Shown: one piece after another, positions 1 to 8,490 of the stretch
How positions within the stretch are numbered: position 1 is the first letter of the stretch
Layout of the letters: each line of letters begins with the position of its first letter
NCBI RefSeq assembly: GCF_018257515.1
Contig: NZ_JAERJR010000001.1
Coordinates: forward strand, 62,001 to 126,000
DNA length: 64,000 bases
Reading direction: 5' to 3'
Source of the DNA: Tatumella sp. JGM118
GTDB lineage: Bacteria > Pseudomonadota > Gammaproteobacteria > Enterobacterales > Enterobacteriaceae
Notes under the pieces: model-generated
Told to the model about the DNA's origin: nothing
Seen by the model: only the letters and a program-made list of their open reading frames with translations
Databases searched by the model: none
Program-made: the position numbers and the translations under genes

Positions 1-538
1 CCTGTTGCCACTGGCTTCCCCAGGCGGCAATCACCAGCGAAGAACGTAATGTCAGATTGGTGATAATGTCATTGAGCACCGTGTTTCCGGCCACCGCATG
101 CAGACGGGTATGAAACAGGGCCGAGTAGCGGATAGCGGCGGCCATATCCCTGTCATGACTGGCACGATGCTCTTGCGCCAGAATCTCCTCCAGCCCGGCA
201 ATATCTTTTTCATTCAACCGGCGGATCACTTCAGGAAGGTTTCCCAGCTCAATCAGCATCCGGCTTTTAAAAATCATCGCGGATTCTTCCGCCGAAGGAT
301 TCGCCACATATGCCCCTTTTTTGGGCATCATATTCACCATTTGCACCGTAGCGAGGCGGGTGAGGACTTTCCGGATACCGGTCCGGCTGATACCGAAGGC
401 TTCAGCCAGCGCTTCTTCCGGCAGTTTGCTGCCGGGGAGTAGCTGATGTTCCACCATAGCTTTGATTAATGCCTCGCGGATCTGCTGCTCTTTCTCCTGC
501 CCGTCTGTGCCTTCGCGGTAAAGCGTGCTGTTCAACAT
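1..538 (-). CDS. GntR-family transcriptional regulator (FCD/FadR subgroup), 3' part missing
   Basis: The minus-strand frame opens with ATG at 538, preceded by a CAGGAG-type ribosome site, and runs off the left edge after 179 codons. Residues about 19-82 form a winged helix-turn-helix of the GntR type (LPEEALAEAFGISRTGIRKV), followed by the usual 'KKGAYVANPS' wing. The rest is a helical domain like the FCD ligand-binding domain of FadR-type regulators. It is divergent from an NCS1 permease gene, so it probably controls that gene in response to a nucleobase-like compound; this is inferred from position. A 16-base perfect palindrome lies between the two starts. The C-terminus is outside the window. 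Confidence 0.9.
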   Translation of the reverse strand, partial: MLNSTLYREGTDGQEKEQQIREALIKAMVEHQLLPGSKLPEEALAEAFGISRTGIRKVLTRLATVQMVNMMPKKGAYVANPSAEESAMIFKSRMLIELGNLPEVIRRLNEKDIAGLEEILAQEHRASHDRDMAAAIRYSALFHTRLHAVAGNTVLNDIITNLTLRSSLVIAAWGSQWQQ

Positions 539-586
539 AGTCATCTCCTGAGTATCTGCTTCTGACAAGGTATACTTTTTTTTATG

Positions 587-602
587 TTTTTGTATACAAA
601 AA
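587..602. promoter_or_regulatory. Candidate GntR operator, perfect 16-base palindrome
   Basis: The sequence TTTTTGTATACAAAAA is a perfect inverted repeat in the 135-base interval between the divergent GntR gene (start 538) and permease gene (start 674). A further GTATAC half-like element lies at 570-575. FadR-subgroup regulators commonly bind short palindromes centred on TATA- or GTAC-like cores, so this is the natural candidate for the adjacent regulator. Binding is inferred. Confidence 0.55.
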
Positions 603-673
603 ATAAAAGTGGTCCGGATCCTGCAGGCTGTCAGAGACATTTCTTATCAGTATCTCGACAGGGGACTTCAGCT

Positions 674-2155
674 ATGCCAAAAAAAAAGGAACCACACCTC
701 ACGGGGCACAGCAAGCCGGGCTATAGCCCGCGGCTGACCAACGATGATCTGGCACCGGTCAGAGACCAGCACTGGAACTGGTATAATATTTTTTCTTTCT
801 GGATGTCAGATGTTCACAGCATGGGCGGTTATGCGGTCGCCGCCAGTTTCTTTACTCTCGGGCTGGCGGGATGGCAGGTCCTGGTCTGTCTGCTGGCGGG
901 CATCTGTATTGTCCAGTGGTTTGCCAATCTGGTCGCTAAACCCAGCCAGATGAGCGGCGTTCCTTTTGCCGTCGTTTGCCGGCAGGCCTTTGGGGTGTTT
1001 GGCGCGAATATTCCGGCGGTGATCCGCGGGCTGATTGCCTTTGCCTGGTACGGTATTCAGACCTGGCTGGCATCCAATGCCCTGATGCTGGTTCTGCTGA
1101 AATTCTGGCCTGCACTGGCCCCGATGACGAAGATGCATTTTCTCGGTTTGTCTGCCTTAGGCTGGGGCTGTTTTGCCGTGATGTGGGTGCTGCAGGCGCT
1201 GGTTTTCTGGCATGGGATGAATGCTATCAAACGGTTTATCGATATTGCCGGCCCGGCGGTATACATCGTGATGCTCTCCCTGGCTATCTGGATTATTTCC
1301 CGCACCGGTTTTTCGGGCATCTCGCTGACACTGGCTGAAAAGCAATTATCCGGCGGTGAACAGGTCTGGCAGATGGTGTCAGCAGTGGCCCTGGTCGTTT
1401 CCTATTTCTCCGGCCCGTTACTGAATTTTGGCGATTTTTCCCGCTATGCCGGCAGCATGGACGATATCCGTCGTGGAAACCGCTGGGGGTTACCGTTTAA
1501 TTTCCTGCTGTTTTCTATTATTACGGTAGTGATTGTTTCGGGGACTCATTCGTTATTTGGCAGGATGATCACAGACCCTATCGAAACGGTGGCGAATGTG
1601 GGAAGCGGGGTGGCGATGGCGGTCGCGTTACTGACCATGATCATTGCGACCATCGGCATTAATATCGTGGCAAACTTTGTCTCGCCGGCGTTCGATTTTT
1701 CAAACTGTTCACCACAGAAGATCAGTTTCCGCATGGGAGGGATGATCGCCGCTGTCGGATCTGTGGTGCTGACCCCGTGGAATCTGTTCCATTCGCCGGA
1801 GCTTATCCACTATACCCTTGATGTGCTGGGCTCTTTTATCGGCCCGATCTTCGGTGTCCTGTTATGCGACTTTTACCGGGTCAACCAGAGTCAGATTAAC
1901 ACCGATGAACTCTTTAATGACTCGCCTGCCGGCCGTTATTGGTATGCGCGTGGCGTTAACCCGAAAGCCATTCTGGCGCTGGTGCCCGCTGTCGCTTTAT
2001 GCCTGCTGATGAGCTTTATTCCGGTGTTACATCCGCTGGCCAGTTTTAGCTGGTTTATCGGCGTGGGTATTGCAGCGGCCATCTATGCCGGTATCTCGCG
2101 CCAGCCCGCACCGGTCGTGGAGGGGCATATCTCTCCTGCGGTGGCAAAAAAATAG
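674..2155 (+). CDS. NCS1-family permease (nucleobase, allantoin or hydantoin type)
   Basis: A 493-residue inner-membrane protein with about 12 hydrophobic segments. It has NCS1 hallmarks: an N-terminal 'NWYNIFSFWMSD' segment, 'WYGIQTW' in the third helix region (the glutamine/tryptophan pair lines the substrate site in Mhp1) and 'NFGDFSRY' near the middle. NCS1 carriers take up purines, pyrimidines, allantoin, hydantoins or thiamine-related compounds with Na+ or H+; the exact substrate cannot be read here. The ATG at 674 is preferred over one at 584 because GGGGAC lies just upstream and family proteins start close to the conserved region. No catabolic genes adjoin it, only the divergent GntR regulator. 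Confidence 0.9.
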   Translation: MPKKKEPHLTGHSKPGYSPRLTNDDLAPVRDQHWNWYNIFSFWMSDVHSMGGYAVAASFFTLGLAGWQVLVCLLAGICIVQWFANLVAKPSQMSGVPFAVVCRQAFGVFGANIPAVIRGLIAFAWYGIQTWLASNALMLVLLKFWPALAPMTKMHFLGLSALGWGCFAVMWVLQALVFWHGMNAIKRFIDIAGPAVYIVMLSLAIWIISRTGFSGISLTLAEKQLSGGEQVWQMVSAVALVVSYFSGPLLNFGDFSRYAGSMDDIRRGNRWGLPFNFLLFSIITVVIVSGTHSLFGRMITDPIETVANVGSGVAMAVALLTMIIATIGINIVANFVSPAFDFSNCSPQKISFRMGGMIAAVGSVVLTPWNLFHSPELIHYTLDVLGSFIGPIFGVLLCDFYRVNQSQINTDELFNDSPAGRYWYARGVNPKAILALVPAVALCLLMSFIPVLHPLASFSWFIGVGIAAAIYAGISRQPAPVVEGHISPAVAKK

Positions 2156-2385
2156 ACCCCCGCGATAACTGTCTGTACGGGGTTTCTGAGAAGTACCCGC
2201 CCAGGCTTGTGCGAAAGGGCCCGGGGCCTGGCCGGGGGCGTTCCGTTGTCAGTCACCCCGGGTTTTTTCTTTGTCCCCGCTGCTATCCCGCAGCAAAGTG
2301 CGCCCGGTCAGTGAATCCTGTGGTTGACCGGGGATCACTCCGGTATACTCCTGCCACAGTTCAGTATGAGAGATGGCAGGGCGCT

Positions 2386-2988
2386 ATGCCGGATTATCAG
2401 GCGTTAATTCAACAAGTTTGTGACCAGGGCTGGTACTACCAGCAAAATGTTCTGGACCCGCAGTGGGTTTCAGAACTGGCTGCGCTTTGCCACAGCCGGA
2501 CTTTCCTGCAGGCAGGCATTGGTAATGGCTTAAAAAATATTATTAATGAGTCGATCCGTTCTGACAGCATCAGCTGGATTGATAGTAATGAACAGGATCC
2601 TGCTATCCGGCGTTATCTGGCGCTGGTGGAAGAGCTGCGTGTACTGCTGAACCGGGAATTTTATCTGGGGCTGAATGATTTCGAAGGCCATTTTTCCCGT
2701 TATCCGCAAGGGGCGTATTACAAACCCCACTACGACTGCTTCGCCAACGACCGGCGCCGGGCCATTACTTTTATTGTGTATATTAATCAGAACTGGCAGA
2801 CGCAGGACGGGGGACAACTTTGTCTGCATTTGCCTGACGGGGAACACATGATAGAGCCGGTCGCCGGCAGCATGATTTGCTTCCTGTCTGAACAGATCCT
2901 GCACGAGGTCAAACCGACTCATTCCGAACGGATGGCATTAACCGGCTGGTTTATGCGGAATAACGGACGGGATTACTACTACAGTTAG
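2386..2988 (+). CDS. 2-oxoglutarate/Fe(II)-dependent oxygenase, prolyl 4-hydroxylase-like
   Basis: A 200-residue cytoplasmic protein. The iron triad is visible as H-x-D in 'KPHYDCF' and the distal His in 'ILHEVKPT', followed by the 2-oxoglutarate-binding Arg in 'SERMALTGWF'. This layout is that of the SM-20/prolyl 4-hydroxylase alpha-subunit family, which hydroxylates protein or small-molecule substrates using O2 and 2-oxoglutarate. The ATG at 2386 was chosen because an in-frame start at 2209 would add 59 residues of unlike, Arg/Pro/Cys-rich sequence. It stands alone between the permease and a convergent transporter, so its substrate is unknown. Confidence 0.85.
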   Translation: MPDYQALIQQVCDQGWYYQQNVLDPQWVSELAALCHSRTFLQAGIGNGLKNIINESIRSDSISWIDSNEQDPAIRRYLALVEELRVLLNREFYLGLNDFEGHFSRYPQGAYYKPHYDCFANDRRRAITFIVYINQNWQTQDGGQLCLHLPDGEHMIEPVAGSMICFLSEQILHEVKPTHSERMALTGWFMRNNGRDYYYS

Positions 2989-3362
2989 TCGCAGTCACCC
3001 GCATAAAGAGAAGGCCGGGGCATCCGCCCGGCGTGAGCGGCAGGCCTTCCTCTGCACCTGTTCTGCCGGCAGGCATACCGCCGGGTTGCCCGCTGATAGC
3101 ACCCTGCCGGGCGTTGCACGGAAAGACAGTCACGGGAAAATGATGCCCGGACGGCATCCGCGGGCAGCTCATCATCCCCTGTCTGATCAGGCCTCTGTGC
3201 CGCAATGGCCAGGCTGAAAGATAAGCCCGGGTCTGAGAGTCTTTTTCTGCCGGGTGACCGTGGGGCAGGCGGCAATACCGACGGATATTTCGCGAACGTC
3301 AAGTGCGGTCGTGGGTATCGACCCTCTGACCTGCCTCCGAACGATACCCGGTTTCCTGAAAT
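2989..3362. other. Gene-free interval with a large hairpin
   Basis: This 374-base stretch lies between two convergent genes. At 3010-3049 the arms GAAGGCC and GGCCTTC enclose a GC-rich loop, a possible REP-like or terminator structure without a T run. Several overlapping short frames occur, but none has a ribosome site or a recognisable protein, so I call no gene. Confidence 0.45.
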
Positions 3363-4790
3363 TCAGCCCGGCCGGTCTGTTTTACCGGTTATCTGGCTGC
3401 CCGCCTGTTTATCCAGTAACAGAATATCCGCCATCGCGACCAGGCAAAGCAGGGCCAGGGCAACAAAAGCCAGACGATAGCTGATGGCCGGTAACTGCGA
3501 AAGATACGCCGAAGTCCGGCTGAGTTTATCGGCCAGGTAGAGGCAGAGCGCAGAAAAAGAAATTCCCACCCCCATAGAGAGTTGTGATGAGGTGCTGAAC
3601 AGCGCATTGGCGTGACTCATCTGTGCCTTTGGAACATCACAATATACCAGGGTATTGATGGCGGTGAACTGCAGAGAACGGAACATTCCGCCGGTAAACA
3701 GGACCAGTAGTACCGCCCAGTGAGGCGTTTGCGGGGTGAAAAACGCGCAGGCCAGCATTCCGCCGACATTCAGGAAACCGTTCACCGTCAGTACGGTTTT
3801 AAAACCGTACTTTCGCAGGATGGGCGTGGTGAACGGTTTAATCAGCAGATTACCGGCAAAGACGGCCAGCACCAGTAATCCGGAACGAAAGGCGTTCAGA
3901 TGAAAACCCATCTGAAACAGTAACGGCAGCAAAAAAGGGATGGCGGAAATCGCTGCTCTGAACAGAAAGCCTCCGGCAAGCGTCGCCCTGAAGGTAGGAA
4001 TGGTCAGTGCCTGCATCGCGATCATCGGAAACGGAACCCGCTTCATATGGCGGAAGCTCAGCCGGAATCCGTACAGACTTAGCAACAGTAACCCCGCAGG
4101 GAGATACCAGGGCAATGATGAGGAGACCATTTCCATACTGCAGACGAAAGCTACCATCGAGAGGGTCGACAACATAAAGCCGGGGATATCAAAGGGCCTT
4201 TTTTCCGGTTCAAACGGCGCTTTCATCAGCCTGCGCGCCAGCAGAAAAGCGATGAACCCCAGCGGTAAATTCAGGAAGAAAATCCAGCGCCAGCTCAACC
4301 AGGTGGTAATCAATCCGCCCAGCGGTGGGCCGATGATCGGCGCGATCAATGCAGGCCAGGTCAGGGTGGCAACGGCCGTGATCAGCTGGTGTTTGGGCGT
4401 ATTTTTTAAGACGGCCAGTCTCCCCACCGGCACCATTAAGGCACCCCCGACCCCCTGCAGGATCCGCATGGCGACAAACAGTGGCAGGCTGTCTGCCAGT
4501 CCGCACAGCACAGAGGATAAAGTAAAAATAACCAATGCCAGCGAAAAAACATTACGGGCACCGAAGCGGTCGGCTATCCAGCCACTGACCGGAATCAGCA
4601 CCGCCAGCGTCAGAAGGTAGGCACTGATCCCCAGATTGAGCCGGGTGACGTCTACGGCAAACGTGGTGGCCATGTACGGCAGGGCCGTCGTGATCACCGT
4701 TCCATCCAGAAACTCCATAAAAAAGGCGCCGGCGACCAGCAGGGCTACCCCGGAGACGGACTGCGTTCTTTTATTAAGCGTTTCTGACAT
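3363..4790 (-). CDS. MFS multidrug transporter, DHA2 (14-helix, EmrB/QacA) family
   Basis: A 475-residue inner-membrane protein of the proton-driven drug exporter type. The loop motif 'GWIADRFGARNVF' after helix 2, 'RILQGVGGALMVPVGR' in helix 4 and 'GPPLGGLI' in helix 5 (antiporter motif C) support an exporter of the DHA2 family. It resembles MdtD/HsrA-type proteins of E. coli, but I do not assign orthology. The ATG at 4790 begins 'MSETLNKRTQ'; the longer frame from 4961 would add 57 residues running over the neighbouring promoter. It is divergent from a second MFS gene across about 125 bases. Confidence 0.88.
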   Translation of the reverse strand: MSETLNKRTQSVSGVALLVAGAFFMEFLDGTVITTALPYMATTFAVDVTRLNLGISAYLLTLAVLIPVSGWIADRFGARNVFSLALVIFTLSSVLCGLADSLPLFVAMRILQGVGGALMVPVGRLAVLKNTPKHQLITAVATLTWPALIAPIIGPPLGGLITTWLSWRWIFFLNLPLGFIAFLLARRLMKAPFEPEKRPFDIPGFMLSTLSMVAFVCSMEMVSSSLPWYLPAGLLLLSLYGFRLSFRHMKRVPFPMIAMQALTIPTFRATLAGGFLFRAAISAIPFLLPLLFQMGFHLNAFRSGLLVLAVFAGNLLIKPFTTPILRKYGFKTVLTVNGFLNVGGMLACAFFTPQTPHWAVLLVLFTGGMFRSLQFTAINTLVYCDVPKAQMSHANALFSTSSQLSMGVGISFSALCLYLADKLSRTSAYLSQLPAISYRLAFVALALLCLVAMADILLLDKQAGSQITGKTDRPG

Positions 4791-4915
4791 GAATCTGGCT
4801 GACCTGCATAGGATGGCAAAAAGTGTGGCTATAATAGCGGAGGTAAGGTTTTTCCTTACTGATGAATGTATGTAAAAATGTTTAGTAAATATTAATAAAA
4901 TGTATTGGAGTGTTC

Positions 4916-6082
4916 GTGGATCAACAAAAAAACCTGCATGTCGGTCTCGCGTTACTGGCAATGGCTCTCGGGGGGTTTGCTATCGGTACCGGTGAGTTTG
5001 TCATTATGGGACTGTTACCGGATGTGGCTCACGGGCTGGGCCGGTCGGTCACGACTGCCGGGAATGCGATTACCAGCTATGCGTTGGGGGTCGTGGTCGG
5101 TGCGCCGCTGATTGCGGTCCTGGGCGCCAGAATATCACGCCAGCGCTTACTGATTTTCCTGATGACTCTCTTCGCTGCCGGCAACCTGGCCAGTGCTTTT
5201 GCCCCGGGCTATCTCAGTTTTATCGCAGTGAGGTTTATCAGTGGTCTGCCGCACGGCGCATATTTTGGTGTCGCCTCACTGGTGGCGGCCTCCATGGTTC
5301 CGGCGCAACAGCGCGGAAAAGCCATTGGCCGTATGATGACCGGCCTTACGATCGCGACGTTGCTGGGTGTTCCGCTTGCCGCCTGGGTAGGGCATCATCT
5401 TAGCTGGCATTATGCTTTCCTGTTTGTGGGCATCTGCGCGGTGATCAGTGTGCTGATGATTATCGGCTTCATTCCTTACAGCAAGGGGGACCCGTCAGCA
5501 CATCCTTTACAGGAACTGACGGCGCTGAAAACCCCGCGCGTTCTGCTGAGTCTGCTGACCGGAGCCGCCGGTTTCAGCGGGATGTTTGCGGTCTTCAGTT
5601 ATATTAACCCGACTCTCACCCATGAATCAGGATTGCCTCAGCAAGAGATCCCCTGGGTCATGGCGGCTTTCGGTCTGGGTATGGTTGCAGGCATGATGGC
5701 GGGCGGACGTTTATCGGACTGGAGTGTGACCAAAGCCATTACCGTGGCACTGGTCTGGAATCTGGTCGTGATGGCGCTGTTTCCACTGATGGCCCACCAT
5801 ATTGCCAGCGGGTTACTGGTGACGTTTCTGATCGGCACAACCTCGGTACTGATCCCGTGTCTGCAAATCCGTCTGATGGATGTCGCAGGTAAGGCACAGA
5901 CGCTGGCGGCGGCCATGAACCATTCCGCACTCAATATTGCTAATGCGCTGGGGGCTTTTTTTGGTGGCATGATCATTAATGCCGGCCTGGGATGGACCTC
6001 CACCGCCTGGGTGGGCGGAGCGCTCGGTATCTTCGGGCTGGTGGTTTATCAGTGCTCATTATTGCTGAAACACCGCGATTAA
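4916..6082 (+). CDS. MFS transporter, DHA1 family, AraJ-like
   Basis: A 388-residue, 12-helix inner-membrane transporter. 'GTGEFVIMGLLPDVA' at the N-terminus, 'GVVVGAPLIAVLGARISR' in the helix 2-3 loop and 'SGLPHGAYFGVASLVA' in helix 4 closely resemble E. coli AraJ and the sugar-efflux/drug-efflux DHA1 group. The substrate is unknown. The GTG at 4916 is chosen because GGAG at 4907-4910 sits five bases upstream; a GTG at 4910 would overlap that site. It is divergent from the DHA2 transporter and may share its control region. Confidence 0.85.
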   Translation: MDQQKNLHVGLALLAMALGGFAIGTGEFVIMGLLPDVAHGLGRSVTTAGNAITSYALGVVVGAPLIAVLGARISRQRLLIFLMTLFAAGNLASAFAPGYLSFIAVRFISGLPHGAYFGVASLVAASMVPAQQRGKAIGRMMTGLTIATLLGVPLAAWVGHHLSWHYAFLFVGICAVISVLMIIGFIPYSKGDPSAHPLQELTALKTPRVLLSLLTGAAGFSGMFAVFSYINPTLTHESGLPQQEIPWVMAAFGLGMVAGMMAGGRLSDWSVTKAITVALVWNLVVMALFPLMAHHIASGLLVTFLIGTTSVLIPCLQIRLMDVAGKAQTLAAAMNHSALNIANALGAFFGGMIINAGLGWTSTAWVGGALGIFGLVVYQCSLLLKHRD

Positions 6083-6287
6083 GCCTCTGCCGGCAGGCTC
6101 CTCAGGGGGCCTGACCGGTGAAATATTTTGTCACTTTTTTACCCTCTCCGGCGTCCCTCTGCGCCATTCCCCGGGTTTACAAAAGGTCCCCTGGCTTTTA
6201 TACCTGGAACAGACAACGTTACTGCGACACTTCATCTTCAGGTGTTTACCTGAATTGTCCTGAGATAAATCAACCCGGGGGGAAAAA

Positions 6288-6893
6288 ATGCAGATCGATT
6301 CCCGAAGAGATTTTTTACGTTTAATGACTCAGATCGCCGTCAGTTCGCCGTTGATCCTTGCGGCGGCGGCACGGGGTGAGTCTGCCTCGCCGGTGGCACC
6401 GCAACATTTTATGTTGTCTGCTAATGGCTGGGTACCGAATAACCCGCACCTGCCGGTGCTTCTCTACCGCCAGGCACTCTCGCTGTCCGGTGATGTGACA
6501 CAGCAATCAGAACAGGCGCTGACGCACAATGGCTGGCCGCCGCAGTGGGTTGCCGGGGTATTTAACTTCCATCATTACCACAGCACTGCCCATGAGGTTT
6601 TAGGCTTTGTCGGCGGGGAGGCCCGGCTGATGCTGGGTGGCCCGGGCGGGAAGACCGTGACGGTTCATGCCGGGGATGTAGCCCTGCTACCCGCCGGCAC
6701 CGGACATTGCAATTTAGGCAGCAGTGACGATTTTCTGGTGATCGGGGCCTATCCGCCGGACCAGCACTGGGATATCTGTCGCTCGGCCCCCACAGCCGCG
6801 ATGCGTCAGCGGATAGCCACCTTACCTTACCCTCATCAGGACCCGGTCAGTGGTCAGCCACAACCCTTAATGTCACTCTGGCAACAGGCATAA
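6288..6893 (+). CDS. Exported cupin-domain protein with Tat-like signal
   Basis: A 201-residue protein. The start '[10 protein letters not shown]' followed by a hydrophobic, Ala-rich stretch is a twin-arginine signal, so export to the periplasm is predicted. The rest is a small cupin: '[19 protein letters not shown]' carries the His/Glu metal-binding set and '[17 protein letters not shown]' the second cupin motif with its His. Similar proteins are annotated only as cupin-domain proteins; no reaction can be assigned. A strong purine-rich ribosome site (GGGGGGAAAAA) precedes ATG 6288. The next gene starts 22 bases downstream and is also predicted to be exported, suggesting a two-gene operon. 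Confidence 0.8.
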   Translation: MQIDSRRDFLRLMTQIAVSSPLILAAAARGESASPVAPQHFMLSANGWVPNNPHLPVLLYRQALSLSGDVTQQSEQALTHNGWPPQWVAGVFNFHHYHSTAHEVLGFVGGEARLMLGGPGGKTVTVHAGDVALLPAGTGHCNLGSSDDFLVIGAYPPDQHWDICRSAPTAAMRQRIATLPYPHQDPVSGQPQPLMSLWQQA

Positions 6894-6915
6894 TGTCATC
6901 TTCACAGGAGGTCCC

Positions 6916-7614
6916 GTGTCAGGAATTAAATCATTACTGAGTGCAGGTCTGTTAGTCATTGCCTCTCTGGCCACCGCCCGGGCGGCGTCGTTACCGTCCA
7001 TTGGTATTATCGGTGCGGGGCAAATGGGCGGTACGCTCGCCACACTCTGGAGTAAAGCCGGCTATCCGGTGATCCTCAGTTCGCGTCATCCGGAGGCTCT
7101 GAAACAGCAGGTGGCTGAACTGGGGCATCAGGCCAGTGCGGCGAGTGTCGGACAGACGGCACAGCAAGCCAGCATCATCGTCCTGGCCGTCCCGTACGGC
7201 GCGTTACCTTCGCTGGCTAAGAGTATTGGTGCCAGTGTGAAGGGTAAAGTTGTGCTGGACGTCAGCAACCCTTATCCCGGCAGGGATGGGCAGGTAGCCG
7301 ACGATGCGCTTAAAGAGGGGGTAGGGCGTTACAGTGCCGGATTATTCCCCGGGGCGCATCTGGTGCGTGGCTTTAACTCGGTAGCGGCCTATACCCTCAG
7401 TTCAGAGGCACACCGCTCAGGCGCGAAACTCGCCATCCCGCTGGCAGGAGATGATAAACAGGCGCTGAATACCGTCTCACAGCTGGTGGAAAAAGCCGGT
7501 TTTGACCCGGTCATCGCAGGCAATCTGGATAAAGCGCGTTTGTTCCAGCCAGGCAGCAGTCTGTTTTTAAGTAATCTCACTCAGCAGCAACTGAAACAGC
7601 AGCTGACGCAATAG
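6916..7614 (+). CDS. Exported NAD(P)-binding Rossmann protein, F420-reductase/NADP-oxidoreductase-like
   Basis: A 232-residue protein that begins with a clear Sec-type signal peptide (hydrophobic 'AGLLVIASLATARA', likely cleavage after ARA). It continues with a dinucleotide-binding fold: 'IGIIGAGQMGGTLA' with GxGxxG, then 'SSRHPE', the type of segment that binds the NADP phosphate. The family (F420_oxidored-like) is normally cytoplasmic, so the signal peptide is odd. GTG 6916 follows AGGAGG at 6906-6911. It is probably co-transcribed with the cupin gene. The hairpin CCCCC-GTTAC-GGGGG at 7627-7641 may end the unit. The substrate is unknown. Confidence 0.8.
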   Translation: MSGIKSLLSAGLLVIASLATARAASLPSIGIIGAGQMGGTLATLWSKAGYPVILSSRHPEALKQQVAELGHQASAASVGQTAQQASIIVLAVPYGALPSLAKSIGASVKGKVVLDVSNPYPGRDGQVADDALKEGVGRYSAGLFPGAHLVRGFNSVAAYTLSSEAHRSGAKLAIPLAGDDKQALNTVSQLVEKAGFDPVIAGNLDKARLFQPGSSLFLSNLTQQQLKQQLTQ

Positions 7615-7626
7615 CCTTCCGTCCCA

Positions 7627-7641
7627 CCCCCGTTACGGGGG
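7627..7641 (+). terminator. Stem-loop after the cupin/Rossmann gene pair
   Basis: A perfect five-base-pair GC stem, CCCCC-GTTAC-GGGGG, lies 13 bases after the Rossmann gene stop. It is followed by CTCCTTCTG rather than a true T run, so it is at best a weak intrinsic terminator. Confidence 0.4.
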
Positions 7642-7897
7642 CTCCTTCTGTCCGCTCCGGTACCGGGCGGACAGGATTTTATCCGTTGACCCGCTGGCGT
7701 CTGCGAAGCCCCTGAATTCACAGGCTTCCGCCAGTGCCTGCCGGTGACGGTATCCGTCTTTACCCGTTACGCGTATTCACGTAATCTGAGTGGCTCTGCA
7801 CGCCAGCCCGTCGCGCCTGTAAAGCGGAGGCCATCTTCCTCTTCTCTGGCCGGCGGCGCTGTGTGACGATTTTCCCCGGATAGCTGCTGAGTGAGTA

Positions 7898-8452
7898 ATG
7901 ACAACCGATACCTTTCTTCCTCTGACTGAACTTGGGCCACGTATCTGTATTTTAGGGCCGTCAAATAGCGGGAAATCCACGTTAGCCCTCGCGCTGGCAG
8001 AAAAAACAGCCGCACCGGTCATACATCTGGATCAGCTGTTTCACCGGCCGGGAACCCGCTGGCAGGAGCGTCCTGAAGCGGAGTTTTTAGCGCTGCATGA
8101 GGCCGCAATACAGCAGGAATGCTGGGTAATGGAGGGAAATTATACCCGTTATCTTGAAGCCCGGCTCGCGCGGGCAACCGGACTGATTATGTTGGATATT
8201 TCCATGCCGGTCATGCTCAGACGCTATTTTTACCGGACGCTGATACAAAAGGATCGTGCGGGGAATGTCCTGCCCGCAGGGCTGCGGGACAGGCTGTCAA
8301 AAGAGATGCTGAAATATCTGCTGGTTGTGACGCCAGGCAAGAGGGTACAAAACCGCACCCTCTATCTGAATTGTTCGCTACCTAAAGTTTACCTCGCCTC
8401 ACCGGCGCAAACCGCAGCCTGCCGGCAACAATGGCAGCTGACGAGGGGGTAA
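7898..8452 (+). CDS. Small P-loop ATPase, adenylate kinase-like
   Basis: A 184-residue cytoplasmic protein with a Walker A motif 'GPSNSGKST' at about residues 18-26, followed by 'VIHLDQLFHRPG' and 'WVMEGNYTR'. This pattern is typical of the AAA_17/FlaR-like ('DNA topology modulation') group of small kinases. No substrate is assigned. No strong ribosome site precedes ATG 7898. It stands alone, with 283 bases to the upstream gene and a convergent cytochrome gene downstream separated by a strong hairpin. Confidence 0.75.
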   Translation: MTTDTFLPLTELGPRICILGPSNSGKSTLALALAEKTAAPVIHLDQLFHRPGTRWQERPEAEFLALHEAAIQQECWVMEGNYTRYLEARLARATGLIMLDISMPVMLRRYFYRTLIQKDRAGNVLPAGLRDRLSKEMLKYLLVVTPGKRVQNRTLYLNCSLPKVYLASPAQTAACRQQWQLTRG

Positions 8453-8476
8453 AAAAGAGGGGGGCGTTAGCCCCCC
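8451..8476 (-). terminator. Intrinsic terminator of the dehydrogenase operon
   Basis: Read on the minus strand, the stem GGGGGGC-TAAC-GCCCCCC is followed by TCTTTTTT, 15 bases after the cytochrome c gene stop. This is a standard Rho-independent terminator for the minus-strand operon. It lies only just beyond the convergent ATPase gene. Confidence 0.8.
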
Positions 8477-8490
8477 GAAACAGGATGATA

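Noticed and set aside
3940-4620. 226-codon plus-strand frame inside the DHA2 transporter gene
   Set aside because: It is an antisense shadow of a transporter with clear family motifs.
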